Shown: in pieces, positions 18,293 through 27,879 of the stretch | How positions within the stretch are numbered: position 1 is the stretch's first letter | How the letters are laid out: every line of letters begins with the position of its first letter | Source: Rikenellaceae bacterium | GTDB taxonomy: Bacteria; Bacteroidota; Bacteroidia; Bacteroidales; Rikenellaceae | DNA length: 64,000 bases | NCBI GenBank assembly: GCA_015060115.1 | Contig: SUZB01000005.1 | Coordinates: forward strand, 45,594 to 109,593 | Direction: 5' to 3' | The notes under the pieces: generated by a model | The model's input: the letters and a program-made list of their open reading frames with translations, nothing else | What the model was told of the DNA's origin: nothing | The model's database searches: none | Program-made: the position numbers and the translations under genes

Positions 18293-18973
18293 ATGAAAAA
18301 ATCACTTTTGTTTGCCCTCTCGCTATCGGCAATGCTCGTAGCTTGTGGTGGTAATGAGAAGCAGGAGCCCGCAGTAGAGGCTGGGGTACAGGAGGCTGGT
18401 TCGGTTGAGTGCGTGGCAAGTGGAGATGTTGTATTTATCGACCTCGACTATATGATGGCAACAAGTGCCCTCTATGCTAAGGAGGGTAAGAGCCTTGAGG
18501 ATAAGATGGCTGCATTCCAGACCAAGATGACCACCTCGCAGGAGTCGTGGGCAAAGAAGGAGCAGGGTCTTGCTGCCGAGTATAGCAAGTTGGAGAAGGA
18601 CGCCGCTAAGCTTCAGGAGGATTATCAGAAGGGTCTTATCACCACTTTGAACGCACAGCAGAAGCAGCAGGAGTTGCAGGATAAGGGCGCAAAGATTCAG
18701 AGCCGAGTAAACAACCTTCAGGCTACTATGCAGTCTGAGGCTCAGACTCTTCAGACCGAGGAGCAGGCTTTGGCCGAGGAGCAGATGGTGTTGATGAACA
18801 AGTTCCAGGATCTCACTCGCCGTGCTATCGCCGAGATTAACGCCGATGGTCGCTACAAGATGATTCTCAACGCTGTTTCGGTTGTTGATGCCGATCCTAC
18901 GCTCAATATCTCAGACCTCGTTCTTAAGAAGGTTGATGAGCTCTACGCTGCTGATAGCGCCGATGCTGAGTAA
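18293..18973 (+). CDS. OmpH/Skp-family periplasmic chaperone (lipoprotein)
   Basis: Skp-family proteins hold unfolded outer-membrane proteins in the periplasm. The 226 residues begin with a lipoprotein signal (LSLSAMLVACGG, Cys18) and then form long helices rich in Lys, Glu and Gln, including SKLEKDAAKLQEDYQ and MQSEAQTLQTEEQALAEEQ, fitting the tentacle-like coiled coils. The C-terminal strand DPTLNISDLVLKKVDEL also fits. A lipid anchor is less usual for Skp but common in Bacteroidetes OmpH proteins. A TATCTTTG box lies at 18243-18250. Confidence 0.85.
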   Translation: MKKSLLFALSLSAMLVACGGNEKQEPAVEAGVQEAGSVECVASGDVVFIDLDYMMATSALYAKEGKSLEDKMAAFQTKMTTSQESWAKKEQGLAAEYSKLEKDAAKLQEDYQKGLITTLNAQQKQQELQDKGAKIQSRVNNLQATMQSEAQTLQTEEQALAEEQMVLMNKFQDLTRRAIAEINADGRYKMILNAVSVVDADPTLNISDLVLKKVDELYAADSADAE

Positions 18974-18996
18974 ATTAAAAGACTAAATAATCTAAA

Positions 18997-19031
18997 TTGC
19001 CGATTTACATTTGTAAGTCGGTAATTTTTTT
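18997..19031 (+). terminator. Intrinsic terminator of the OmpH-like gene
   Basis: TTGCCGATTTAC and GTAAGTCGGTAA (18997-19024) pair and are followed by seven T residues. Confidence 0.85.
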
Positions 19032-19123
19032 ACTACCTTCGCATATTATTTTGATAATAATTCGGATGTGGCGATTGTCGCCCTCCGAAAAGTTGATGAT
19101 AAACCTTAGAAGATAGATTTACG

Positions 19124-19918
19124 ATGGGATTTATACCTTTCACATTTGTCGACCTTATTGATATTATTCTCGTGTCGTCGTTGCTCTATATGCTCTTCCG
19201 TGCTATGAAGGGCACCAGCGCACCCTATATCATTACAGGTATCTTTATGATTTACCTGCTGTGGATTCTCGTCACGACATTCAACCTCGTGCTCTTCTCG
19301 ACAATCCTCGGACAGATTATCTCGGTCGGTGTAATAGCTATTATCATCATCTTCCAACCTGAGATTCGCCACTTTTTGCAAGTTATTGGCCGTCAGCGTG
19401 GTAGGTTTGAGTTCCTCTCAAAGATTTTTAACTTCCGCAACCGCAAGCAACAAGATGATATCGACCTCCAGCCTATCGTTCAGGCTTGTCAGGAGATGGG
19501 TGCTGAGAAGGTCGGCGCACTTATCATCATCAAGCAGTCGAGCGACCTTAGTATCGTTGTCGAGAGCGGTATTGCCATTGATGCTCAGGTCTCAACACCT
19601 CTTTTGGAGAATATCTTCTTTAAGAATGCTCCGCTTCACGATGGTGGCGTTGTTATCAACGGCAGTAGGGTTGTTGCCGCCAAGTGCGTGCTTCCCTCAA
19701 CTCAGCAGGAGGTACCTAAATCTTACGGTATGCGCCACCGTGCAGCTCTCGGTATGAGTGAGGTTTCCGATGCTATTGTGATTGCCGTATCGGAGGAGAC
19801 GGGTGGCATCTCTGTTGCGCACGACTCCGTCATTAAGCGCAATATCGAGCCTCATATGCTTGCGCAGACCATTCGCCGAATGATGCACAAGAATGATTTG
19901 AAACAGCAAGAAAACTAA
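19124..19918 (+). CDS. cdaA: Diadenylate cyclase CdaA (c-di-AMP synthase)
   Basis: CdaA condenses two ATP into cyclic di-AMP, a second messenger that controls potassium and osmotic balance. The 264 residues have three N-terminal membrane helices (about 10-26, 36-56 and 62-78) followed by the DisA_N catalytic domain with DGG (173-175, in LHDGGVVING) and RHR (204-206), the signature active-site motifs. This is the usual membrane-bound CdaA layout. Its stop codon forms the first bases of the palindromic element at 19917. Confidence 0.95.
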   Translation: MGFIPFTFVDLIDIILVSSLLYMLFRAMKGTSAPYIITGIFMIYLLWILVTTFNLVLFSTILGQIISVGVIAIIIIFQPEIRHFLQVIGRQRGRFEFLSKIFNFRNRKQQDDIDLQPIVQACQEMGAEKVGALIIIKQSSDLSIVVESGIAIDAQVSTPLLENIFFKNAPLHDGGVVINGSRVVAAKCVLPSTQQEVPKSYGMRHRAALGMSEVSDAIVIAVSEETGGISVAHDSVIKRNIEPHMLAQTIRRMMHKNDLKQQEN

Positions 19919-20042
19919 TTTCTTGTGATAAGGGGTCTACTTCGGCCTCTCAGTCAGAAGCCCGAATGGGAAATACATCAAGTATGTCCCATCCGGGCTT
20001 CTTCGTGTCGAGACCAAATTAGACCCCTTCTGACAAGAAATT
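19917..20042. repeat. Long palindromic gene-end element, copy H1
   Basis: Left arm AATTTCTTGTGATAAGGGGTCT starts on the cdaA stop codon and pairs with AGACCCCTTCTGACAAGAAATT at 20021-20042, leaving two internal mismatches that recur in the other copies. Inside, GAAGCCCGAATGGGA pairs with TCCCATCCGGGCTTC around an apical TACATCAAGTA. It can fold almost end to end as RNA and could end transcription or protect the mRNA end. The remaining bases to 20232 hold no clear gene on the plus strand. Confidence 0.8.
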
Positions 20043-20232
20043 GGCTGATTGCTGACTGGAAGGAGGTCTATTAGTGAGTTTAAGGAGTGTAGTGAGGTTA
20101 GGGATAAATGTTGGTAGTGCTCTTCCCTAACTTCTCTAAATTGCCTAATTTCACTATACTCTCTTTATTAATGCGCCCCTTTGACCCCCTGGGGCTATTG
20201 CCCGCAGGCGGAACGCCTGCTATCGGTGGCGC

Positions 20233-20379
20233 TCATTCCCTCCTCCGCATACCGCACTCCTTAGAGCACGATGAGCAGCGCGACTTATCGCGACAGCGGA
20301 AGAAGCTCCATATTCTCTGAAAGGCTGCCAAGACAACTGCAAAGCAGACGATGGCAACAACAATATCTTGCCAGTTCAT
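20233..20379 (-). CDS. FeoB-associated Cys-rich membrane protein
   Basis: A 48-residue protein starting MNWQDIVVAIVCFAVVLAAF (one membrane helix), then a basic turn and a Cys cluster C..C..C...C in CRDKSRCSSCSKEC. This is the typical form of the small Cys-rich proteins encoded after feoB. Its ATG lies one base after the feoB stop (TAG T ATG), so translation is probably coupled. It likely assists ferrous iron transport; the role is inferred from position and family. Confidence 0.85.
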   Translation of the reverse strand: MNWQDIVVAIVCFAVVLAAFQRIWSFFRCRDKSRCSSCSKECGMRRRE

Positions 20380-20380
20380 A

Positions 20381-22747
20381 CTATACGAAGAGTTGTGTTA
20401 TATGAAATGCCAACCACGCTACCACCCAGGCAATACCTGTATTATATAGTGCTGAGCCGAGCGCCCACTTCCAGTTAAGTTCCGATACAATAGCCATAAT
20501 CGTGGCTATACAGGGTAGGTAGAGCAACGCAAAGATTAGGAAAGCGACTGCCGTAGGCGTAGACATACTACCTGCAATACGCTCGCTGACGCTCTCCGAG
20601 AGTTCATCATCGGATGCCGGAGCCTTGTCGCCGGGCTGAGCATATAGCACATTCATCGTGCTCACTACAATCTCCTTTGCGGGTATTCCGGAGAGTAGTG
20701 CCACCGATGCCTCCCACTCCATATCCATAGGCGCAAATATTGGCTCACAGAACTTGCCGATATAGCCCATATACGATAGCTCATAGTTTGGCGCATTGAC
20801 ATCATCGTTGTTATACTTTGGGCGAGGATAGTAGCTTAGCATCCAAACAATAATCGAGGCGATAAGAATCAATCCACCCATCTTGCGAAGATACTGCGCA
20901 CACTTGCTCCACATATGTCTAACGGTGGTCTTGGCAGTAGGTACGCGGTAGGGTGCCAACTCCATAACAAAGGGTGCCTCCTGCTCGCGGAACATAAAGC
21001 GACGCATAAGTCGTGCCGAGACAACCGCCATAGCGATACCCAAAAGGTAGAGCAAGAAGAGTACCGTGCCGGCATAGTCGGCGAAGAATGTGCCAACAAT
21101 CATCATAAAGATGGGCAGGCGGGCACTGCACGACATAAAGGGTACGACCATAATCGTGATTATGCGCGAGGTACGACACTCGATAGTACGGCATGCCATC
21201 ACAGCGGGAACATTGCAACCAAAGCCCATAACCATCGGGATAAACGACTTGCCGTGAACGCCCATTCTGTGCATCACTCTATCCATAATAAAGGCTGCGC
21301 GAGCCAAATATCCCGAATCTTCAAGGAACGAGATAAAGAGGTAGAGGATCATAATATTGGGCAGGAAGACAAGCACGCTACCCACACCGCTGATTACACC
21401 ATCGCAGAGCATATCGCGCAACGCACCCTCGCTCATAGCGCCGTGCACGGTGTCATAGAGCCAGGCAACGCCCATATCGATCCACTCCTGAGGGTATGCA
21501 CCAAGTGCAAAGGTGCAGTAGAACATAAACCACATCAACGCCAAGAAGATGGGGAAGCCCCAGATGCGGTGTGTAACGATAGCATCTATCTTGTCGCCAA
21601 TCGTATTGCGCGTGCGCTCGACAGCCTCGTAGGTCTCCTTCAACGCACCTGAGATAAAGCCATACTTCTGGTTGGCCAACGCAGTCTCTATATCCTCGTC
21701 GAGAGCCTCCTCGATATTGGTGCGGGCACGCTCTGCCATATCGTGCCATATCGTGTAGCGCGGTGATGATGCGAGCATCTTCTCTATCTCCTTGTCGCCC
21801 TCGATAAGTTTAAGGGCAAAATATCGAGGTGGAAAGAGTGCTGTTAGCTCCTCGCGGTGCTTGCGCATATCGCGGTTAAGAGGTTCGAGGTGCTCCTCGA
21901 TAACCGAGCCGTAGCTGATATGGATATGTCGAACACGGGCATCGCGGTTCTCGTGAACAGCGATGATGCTGTCAAGCAACTCCTCGATGCCACGACCCGA
22001 AGGCGCTACGATAGGTACCATAGGAATACCAATCATCGAGGACAACGCCTCATGGTCAAACTTTGCCCCGCTACGCTCCAACTCATCGTACATATTCAGT
22101 GCGATAACCATCTTGGGGCTGATGTCGATAAGCTCTGTCGTGAGGTAGAGGTTGCGCTCAAGGTTCGATGCTACAATGGTGTTTACCACAACATCGGGTG
22201 TGCTCTCCTCCAAGTGCTGGCGCACATACTTCTCCTCGGGTGAGTATGCTGAGAGTGCGTATGTGCCCGGTAGGTCGGTAATCTCGATGGTGTAGCCCTT
22301 GTATTTGAGTGTGCCACGCTTGGCATCCACAGTAACACCACTATAATTGCCCACATGCTCGCTACGGCCACACAGGGTGTTGAAGAGCGAGGTCTTGCCC
22401 GAATTGGGGTTGCCAACCAGGCCTACGCTGATATGGTTGCTCTTCTGCTTAACGGCACGAAGCACAATATCGTCTTCGTTGTCTATGATGCTGCTGTCGG
22501 CCTCGGTTAGTTGCTCCGCCTCCTCGCGGGTCATCACTACGACCATCTCGGCCTCCTTGCGTCTTAGAGATATATCGTAGCCCATAATGTGGTACTCGAT
22601 AGGGTCTTTCAGTGGCGCATCCAGCACGACGGTAACGCTCTGTCCTCGGACAAAGCCCATCTCCATAATACGGCGACGAAAACCGCCATAGCCCAAGACC
22701 TTGACTACGGTAGCCGTTTCGCCAGTTTTAAGTTCGCTGAGTCGCAT
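20381..22747 (-). CDS. feoB: Ferrous iron transporter, FeoA-FeoB fusion
   Basis: The 788-residue protein imports Fe2+ across the inner membrane. Residues 1-75 are a FeoA (SH3-like) domain starting MRLSELKTGETATVVKVLG. The FeoB GTPase follows with P-loop GNPNSGKTSLFN, the GVTVDAKRG switch and DLPGTYALSAYSPEE. The C-terminal half holds two Gate-type membrane regions with the conserved GFGCNVPAVMACRTIE and a final GIPAKEIVVSTM. The FeoA-FeoB fusion is typical of Bacteroidetes. A TACCTTTG box on this strand at 22793-22800 may be its promoter -7 element. Confidence 0.96.
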   Translation of the reverse strand: MRLSELKTGETATVVKVLGYGGFRRRIMEMGFVRGQSVTVVLDAPLKDPIEYHIMGYDISLRRKEAEMVVVMTREEAEQLTEADSSIIDNEDDIVLRAVKQKSNHISVGLVGNPNSGKTSLFNTLCGRSEHVGNYSGVTVDAKRGTLKYKGYTIEITDLPGTYALSAYSPEEKYVRQHLEESTPDVVVNTIVASNLERNLYLTTELIDISPKMVIALNMYDELERSGAKFDHEALSSMIGIPMVPIVAPSGRGIEELLDSIIAVHENRDARVRHIHISYGSVIEEHLEPLNRDMRKHREELTALFPPRYFALKLIEGDKEIEKMLASSPRYTIWHDMAERARTNIEEALDEDIETALANQKYGFISGALKETYEAVERTRNTIGDKIDAIVTHRIWGFPIFLALMWFMFYCTFALGAYPQEWIDMGVAWLYDTVHGAMSEGALRDMLCDGVISGVGSVLVFLPNIMILYLFISFLEDSGYLARAAFIMDRVMHRMGVHGKSFIPMVMGFGCNVPAVMACRTIECRTSRIITIMVVPFMSCSARLPIFMMIVGTFFADYAGTVLFLLYLLGIAMAVVSARLMRRFMFREQEAPFVMELAPYRVPTAKTTVRHMWSKCAQYLRKMGGLILIASIIVWMLSYYPRPKYNNDDVNAPNYELSYMGYIGKFCEPIFAPMDMEWEASVALLSGIPAKEIVVSTMNVLYAQPGDKAPASDDELSESVSERIAGSMSTPTAVAFLIFALLYLPCIATIMAIVSELNWKWALGSALYNTGIAWVVAWLAFHITQLFV

Positions 22748-23028
22748 ATATAGTATTTCTTTATTATCTCGTTAATTCGCGACAAAGGTACTAATTATTT
22801 CTCCTGTAATCAATCCCTAAAAGTGGCTATTATGCACAATTTTAGTAGTTCCTACTAATGTTATCATACCCGAATACCAAGAAGAATATTGTCTAACCAA
22901 ACCGATTGGGTGGTAAATAAAGACTCTTTTGAAGAATAATGTTTCGTTGATTAAATATTTTTATATATAGGTATTTATGCCCGATTTGGTGGAAAATCAA
23001 TGAATTATGTGAAAAAAGTTGAATAAAA
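22748..23028. other. Intergenic stretch between feoB and the H1-like gene
   Basis: Divergent upstream region. Apart from the feoB -7 box it is AT-rich; no coding frame, repeat or clear RNA fold was seen. Confidence 0.5.
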
Positions 23029-23062
23029 TTTGCGGAAATCAAAAAATAATTTTATAACTTTG
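23029..23062 (+). promoter_or_regulatory. Promoter of the H1-like gene
   Basis: TTTG (23029-23032) and TAACTTTG (23055-23062) are separated by 22 bases, slightly wider than usual. Transcription would start near 23069, about 30 bases before the ATG. Confidence 0.65.
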
Positions 23063-23099
23063 CAGTTGGAAAAAAAAACTTTTTAACACATTAACCGCT

Positions 23100-23276
23100 A
23101 TGAAAAATTTAGTAGAGAACATTGCCGCTCAGTATGAGGCATTCGCAGCAAATGCAAATTTGCAGGTAGAGAAGAACAACAAGGCCGCAGGTACACGCGC
23201 TCGTAAGGCTGCTTTGGAGCTCACCAAGCTTTTGAAGGAGTTCCGCAAGGTATCTGTAGAGGAGGCCAAGAAATAA
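23100..23276 (+). CDS. Histone H1-like DNA-binding protein
   Basis: A 58-residue basic protein starting MKNLVENIAAQYEAFAANAN and ending KLLKEFRKVSVEEAKK. Bacteroidetes encode abundant 55-60-residue proteins with this pattern (acidic/Ala N-terminus, central NNKAAGTRARKAALEL, C-terminal KEFRKVS) that are annotated as histone H1 or Hc1-like. It likely binds DNA or the nucleoid. It has its own promoter and is followed directly by two palindromic elements. Confidence 0.85.
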   Translation: MKNLVENIAAQYEAFAANANLQVEKNNKAAGTRARKAALELTKLLKEFRKVSVEEAKK

Positions 23277-23406
23277 CATTTCTTGTGATAAGGGGTCATT
23301 CTCGATCCATCACCAAAGTTGAGTGCCTCGGGCTGTACTAATGTGTACTATCCCGAGGCACTCTCTTTTGTGATGAGTCAAGCCTAACCCCTTCTGACAA
23401 GAAATT
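23277..23406. repeat. Long palindromic gene-end element, copy H2
   Basis: It starts one base after the H1-like stop. Outer arms ATTTCTTGTGATAAGGGGT and ACCCCTTCTGACAAGAAAT match copy H1. Inner arms GAGTGCCTCGGG and CCCGAGGCACTC differ fully from H1 yet still pair. The apical part reads GGGCTGTACT ... GTACTATCCC (23329-23354). Confidence 0.8.
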
Positions 23407-23407
23407 G

Positions 23408-23533
23408 ATTTATCGTGAAAAGCCGCAATCTGCGGCACTCAATAAAGTTAACCACCGAGGGCTGTACTTCAGTACTATCCCCCGGTGGTTCCTTTTTACG
23501 ATGTGCCACATCTCACGACTTTTGACAATAAAT
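23408..23533. repeat. Long palindromic element, copy H3 (diverged, in tandem with H2)
   Basis: Outer arms ATTTATCGTGAAAAG (from 23408) and CTTTTGACAATAAAT (to 23533) pair with the same G-G mismatch position as H1 and H2. Inner arms ACCACCGAGGG and CCCCCGGTGGT are new, and the apex GGGCTGTACT-TC-AGTACTATCCC (23459-23481) is shared with H2. The sequence from 23534 to 23714 shows no gene. Confidence 0.75.
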
Positions 23534-23714
23534 GTGTCGTGCAGGAAGGGAGTAGTCAAAGACCATTAGGCCCATAAGATTCTTTCTTATCGTCCTATTG
23601 TCTTATTTGTCTTATCGTCTTAAAAACTCTCTTTGCTCTCTGAACTTTGCTCTCAATAAAAACAGGAGGCTACCGCATATACGATAGCCTCCATTGTTTT
23701 TGGCAAACCGATTA

Positions 23715-26537
23715 TTACTCTGCCTCAGGGCGCATAATAACCAAGGTGCGGTTGTTGTCCTTAAGGATGCGCTGAGCAAGTGCCTTAACATCCTCTACGG
23801 TAACGCTCTCAAGAACCTTGAGGTAGTCCTCCTTGTAGTTGTAACCCTCCTCATACCAGCGGTCGATAGCTGACATCCAGCCACTGTTGTTCTCCAAGAC
23901 ATTAGCGTAGTTCTTCTGCAAGAACTCCTTAGACTTAGCGATATCGTCTGCCAAAGGACCCTCCTCGGCAATCTTGCGGATCTCCTTGTCGCAGATCTCT
24001 ACAAGCTCGTCAGCCAACTGCTCGTTGGTGTCGAATACGATAGCCATAAAGTACTTCTCAACGGGGTACTTCTCGACATCACCCTGAACGCTTACGCCAT
24101 AGGTGCCGCCCTTCTCCTCGCGGATAGATACCAAGTAGCGTGAATCAAGAGCACGGCTCAAGAGCTCCATTGCCATACGGTTGCGAGCGTTATTCTCGTA
24201 GTCGCCAGTGTAAACAAGGCGAACAGATACCTTAGGCTGCTGCATAGCTGTGCGGAAGTCGTTGGTTACAACACCCTCAGCGAAGCGAACGCCATCATCA
24301 ACAACAGCGTACTCTACCTTCTTAGAGGTGGGGAGTGAACCGATATACTTCTCTACAAGGGGCTTCAAAGTCTCAAGGTCTACATTACCTGCGATAACGA
24401 AGCGGAAGTCATCAGCATAGCCGTAGAGCTGTGAGTGTACAGACTGCAAAGCGGGGATGTTGAGAGCCTCGATCTGAGCACCAGAGGTGATCTGACGACG
24501 AGCGTGGTCGCCGTAGATAGTCTTCTGGAACTCCTTGCTTACGATGTAGGTGGGATCTGACTCCATATTCTTGAAGTAGGGAACATACATCTTCTTCATA
24601 TTGTCCAAGTCGGTCTGGTCGAAGCGAGGAGCAGTGAAGTTGAGGTATATAAGCTGGAGGATAGTCTCGATATCCTTGGGTGAACCACCTGCCGATACGC
24701 TGTGCTCATAAGCACCTACACCGGTCTGTGCCCAAGCTGACTTGCCTGAGAGCTGCTTAGCAAGCTCGTTAGCAGAGAACTCCGAGATACCCGACTGACC
24801 CATAACCATCGAGAGGAACGAACCCTGATAGTAGTCAGCATCGCTGAGCAATGAGCAACCGCCCTTAGAAGTAGCGTTGATCATGACCTCGTCAGCCTTC
24901 AAAGTAGAGGGGCGAACAACAACGGTGATGCCATTCTTCAATACCCACTCAGTGTAGCCGAGCGACTCGTTGTAAGATGTAGACTTAACCTTAGAACCCT
25001 TGAACTTCTTTGCGGGGTCGATCAAAGGCTTCTTAACGGTGTTATCCTTGTAGGGCTCGATCTCGGCAACAGAAACCTCAGCGATGATAGCCTTAAGCTC
25101 CTCCTCGGTGGGGATTACAAGACCCTCCTTCTTGGGTGAACGAGCAAGGATAACGAGGTTCTCGTTGGGGCGAACAAGCTGTGAGTATGCCTGGTTGATC
25201 TGATCAACGGTGAGGCTGGTGATAAGAGCTTGGTCGATCTGCCACTCCATCTCAGGATCCATCATAGTGGTACCCTTAGAGTAGTTGTCGAGGTAACGCT
25301 CTGCATACTGACGGTTAGTTACATCGTTGCGGTTGGTGTACTGACGCTCTGCATAGCGCAACAACTCCTGCTGTGCACGCTCAAACTCACCTACGGTGAA
25401 GCCGTGGCGACGCATACGCTCCATCTCGGTGTAGATAGTGCGGAAAGCATCGAGGATACGACCCTCGTGAGCAGTTGCAGAGAATGCGGTAGACTCCATA
25501 GTGGGGCATATGCCGATGCCACCCTCCGACATGCCACCACCAAGGATGGGGGCGTCAGCCTTCTGAGCAATCTCCTCGAAACGAGCGTTCATCATCTGAC
25601 CTACAAAGCTGTAGATAAGGTCGGTAGAGTAACCAATCATAGTACCCTTGAGCTCCTTGGGAAGAGCATCACGACGAGCAAACATCATCACGCTTGACTG
25701 AGTAAGCTCAGGATCAGAGAATACTGAGATGATAGGCTCCTCGGTAGCGGGCACGATGATAACCTCCTTCTGTGCAGCATCTGCGGGTGAAGCGGGGATA
25801 TCGGCCATCAAGGTCTTAATCTTAGCCTCAATCTGATCAACATCGATATCACCAACGATTACGAGTGCCTGATACTCGGGACGATACCACTTCTTGTAGA
25901 AGTTCTCCAAAGAGGTGTGGTCAAACGACTCCAAGCCCTCAAGGTAACCGATAAGGTTGCGGTGCTCGTAGATAGAGCCCTTGAAGAGGTTGCGGAACAT
26001 GTCGTTCTGGGCACGAAGCTGTGCGCCATCGCGAGTACGAAGCTCCTCCTTGATAACACCACGCTCCGAGTCAATCTCGGCGGGCTGCAAGGCGATGAAC
26101 TGCGACCAGTCGTGGAGGATAAGAAGAGCGAGGTCTACATTCTCCTCATTAACGGGAAGGTCCATAACCATGTACTGGGTGCAATCCCAAGAGGTGAAGG
26201 CGTTGAGGTTCAAACCGAACTGAACACCGATGGTCTCAAGCTTCTCGATAAGCTGCTTGCCGGGAAGGTTCTTGGTACCGTTGAAAGCCATGTGCTCGAG
26301 GAAGTGAGCAAGACCCTGCTGGTCGTCTGCCTCCTGAACAGCACCTACATCGTGGTAGATGTAGAAGCTGGCCTGGCCCTTAGGCTTCTCATTGTGGCGA
26401 ATGTAGTAGGTCATACCATTCTCAAGACGGCCTACGCGAACATTCGGATCTGCAGGCAGGGGTGCCATAGGGTCCTGCGCACAGAGGCTCGTAACACCAA
26501 TCAAAAGTGCAACGAGTGAAAAGATAAGTTTACGCAT
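23715..26537 (-). CDS. M16-family metallopeptidase (pitrilysin/insulinase type), exported
   Basis: The 940 residues begin with a signal peptide (LVALLIGVTSLCAQD) and contain the inverted zinc motif HFLEH (78-82, in GLAHFLEHMAFNG), followed by a downstream Glu in ERGVIKEELR. The length and the later M16_C-like segments match two M16 pairs in one chain, with the second half lacking a zinc motif. Such enzymes degrade short peptides inside a closed chamber. A periplasmic location follows from the signal. A TATATTTG box on this strand (26607-26614) is the probable -7 element. It is transcribed alone. Confidence 0.93.
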   Translation of the reverse strand: MRKLIFSLVALLIGVTSLCAQDPMAPLPADPNVRVGRLENGMTYYIRHNEKPKGQASFYIYHDVGAVQEADDQQGLAHFLEHMAFNGTKNLPGKQLIEKLETIGVQFGLNLNAFTSWDCTQYMVMDLPVNEENVDLALLILHDWSQFIALQPAEIDSERGVIKEELRTRDGAQLRAQNDMFRNLFKGSIYEHRNLIGYLEGLESFDHTSLENFYKKWYRPEYQALVIVGDIDVDQIEAKIKTLMADIPASPADAAQKEVIIVPATEEPIISVFSDPELTQSSVMMFARRDALPKELKGTMIGYSTDLIYSFVGQMMNARFEEIAQKADAPILGGGMSEGGIGICPTMESTAFSATAHEGRILDAFRTIYTEMERMRRHGFTVGEFERAQQELLRYAERQYTNRNDVTNRQYAERYLDNYSKGTTMMDPEMEWQIDQALITSLTVDQINQAYSQLVRPNENLVILARSPKKEGLVIPTEEELKAIIAEVSVAEIEPYKDNTVKKPLIDPAKKFKGSKVKSTSYNESLGYTEWVLKNGITVVVRPSTLKADEVMINATSKGGCSLLSDADYYQGSFLSMVMGQSGISEFSANELAKQLSGKSAWAQTGVGAYEHSVSAGGSPKDIETILQLIYLNFTAPRFDQTDLDNMKKMYVPYFKNMESDPTYIVSKEFQKTIYGDHARRQITSGAQIEALNIPALQSVHSQLYGYADDFRFVIAGNVDLETLKPLVEKYIGSLPTSKKVEYAVVDDGVRFAEGVVTNDFRTAMQQPKVSVRLVYTGDYENNARNRMAMELLSRALDSRYLVSIREEKGGTYGVSVQGDVEKYPVEKYFMAIVFDTNEQLADELVEICDKEIRKIAEEGPLADDIAKSKEFLQKNYANVLENNSGWMSAIDRWYEEGYNYKEDYLKVLESVTVEDVKALAQRILKDNNRTLVIMRPEAE

Positions 26538-26806
26538 AAGTTTGTAAATTAAATAATTATGTTAGTGAAAAATTTCTCGTTTGCTATTTTCGCCTAATAA
26601 ATCAAGCAAATATACGATTTTTTGCTTAATTCGATGCTTTTTTCGCTATATTTTTTTTCTTATTCAGTAATAAGGGTTACTTATAAAGTAATACACGCCT
26701 ACCAAACGCACGGTATATACATTTATTATGTGCGCTATGTGAAAATGTAAAAGACCAAAGCTTAGTTGAGGCTTAGGTCTTTACATTTCCGTAGTTTTGA
26801 TGGGCG

Positions 26807-27388
26807 TTACTCCTCGCGCTTAAGGTCGCGTGTAGCGTTGATAATCTCGGTTGCGGTGCGCTGTGCCTTAACCAAACTGCTGATGCCAAAGGCAAGACCG
26901 ATGATTAGTCCGACAGCACCGCCGATACCCACTGCAATATCGCCTGATTTCCAAATCTCGAAGCCCAAACTACCACCCCAAACAACCAGGAAGGGGAGAG
27001 AGAAGTAGAGCCACTGGATGTTCATTCGTTTGTAGCGAATCATCGTCTCGGCAATCTCTACGATGGTGTAGCGTGAGAAGTATTCATCGCGCAAATCCTT
27101 GCAAGTTAGCCACTCGGTGATAGCAGCGATAACAAGGAAGATGGCTGCAGCATAGCCATAAATAGGGTTAAAGCCGAGGAAGTGCATAGCCCAAATCATA
27201 TAGGGCGTAAAGAGCAGTGCAAGCACGATAAAGAAGATGCTTCGGCGCAAAAGTTTGTTCGCCTTCTCGGTCATCGTTCTGCGCATCACACGCTCGGTAA
27301 TCATACGCTCGGAGTTGAGCATATCCTTAAGTTTGGCGAGCTGGTCGCGCATATCGTTAAGTTCCTGATAATCTTTATTGTCGTTCAT
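26807..27388 (-). CDS. Four-helix membrane protein beside an ECF sigma factor
   Basis: The 193 residues start with a soluble N-terminus predicted to be helical (DMRDQLAKLKDMLNSERMI) and then four hydrophobic helices (about 50-72, 76-96, 130-148 and 152-172). It follows the sigma factor gene on the same strand with an 11-base gap. Position suggests a membrane-anchored regulator, possibly an anti-sigma factor, but no anti-sigma motif is recognised. Confidence 0.7.
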   Translation of the reverse strand: MNDNKDYQELNDMRDQLAKLKDMLNSERMITERVMRRTMTEKANKLLRRSIFFIVLALLFTPYMIWAMHFLGFNPIYGYAAAIFLVIAAITEWLTCKDLRDEYFSRYTIVEIAETMIRYKRMNIQWLYFSLPFLVVWGGSLGFEIWKSGDIAVGIGGAVGLIIGLAFGISSLVKAQRTATEIINATRDLKREE

Positions 27389-27399
27389 ATCATTTCAAG

Positions 27400-27879
27400 T
27401 TATTCGTTAGACATATTCTTGAGTTGCTCCTTGATGCGGTAGAGCCTAACCGACACATTTTTTACCGAGATGCCGACAATCGAGGCTATCTCTTCGTAGC
27501 TCATATTTTCGAGCCACAGCAATACTATCGCTCTGTCGAATGGTTGCAGACGATGGATGCGCTTGTGTAGCATCTGCATCTGGCGGCTGTCGCTATCCTC
27601 GTCGGTGTAGAGGTTGCGGCTCATATCGAGTTTTAGCGATGATGAACGGCGCTTTGTGCGCTCCATCGAGATGCAGGTGTTGAGGCTGATGCGCCATATC
27701 CAAGTGGCGATATTGCTGCGATGCTCAAAGCCATCGAAGCCGTGCCACAGCTTTATAAGCACCTCTTGGAAGAGGTCATCTGCCTCATCGCTCGACTTAG
27801 CAAACATAAAGCACACGGAGTAAATCGTGCTTCGGTGTTCGCGAACTGTATTAGTAAATTCTCTCTCTTTCTCTGTCAT
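27400..27879 (-). CDS. ECF-type RNA polymerase sigma factor
   Basis: With the start at MTEKEREF (ATG at 27879) the protein has 159 residues. Region 2 shows DEADDLFQEVLIKLWHGFDGF for core and -10 recognition, and region 4 ends SYEEIASIVGISVKNVSVRLYRIKEQL, a helix-turn-helix. The frame could extend 21 residues upstream, but MCHWRLMSKRDWPK lacks family similarity and the normal ECF start is at MTEKE. It is followed by a four-helix membrane protein that may be its regulator. Target promoters are unknown. Confidence 0.9.
   Translation of the reverse strand: MTEKEREFTNTVREHRSTIYSVCFMFAKSSDEADDLFQEVLIKLWHGFDGFEHRSNIATWIWRISLNTCISMERTKRRSSSLKLDMSRNLYTDEDSDSRQMQMLHKRIHRLQPFDRAIVLLWLENMSYEEIASIVGISVKNVSVRLYRIKEQLKNMSNE

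Noticed and set aside
19917..20042. Integron attC site
   Set aside because: Palindromic with conserved mismatches, but there is no R-box/L-box pattern, integrase or cassette array; each copy ends a housekeeping gene.
20108..20320. 70-codon frame on the plus strand after cdaA
   Set aside because: It is antisense to the small Cys-rich gene coupled to feoB, which has clear family features.
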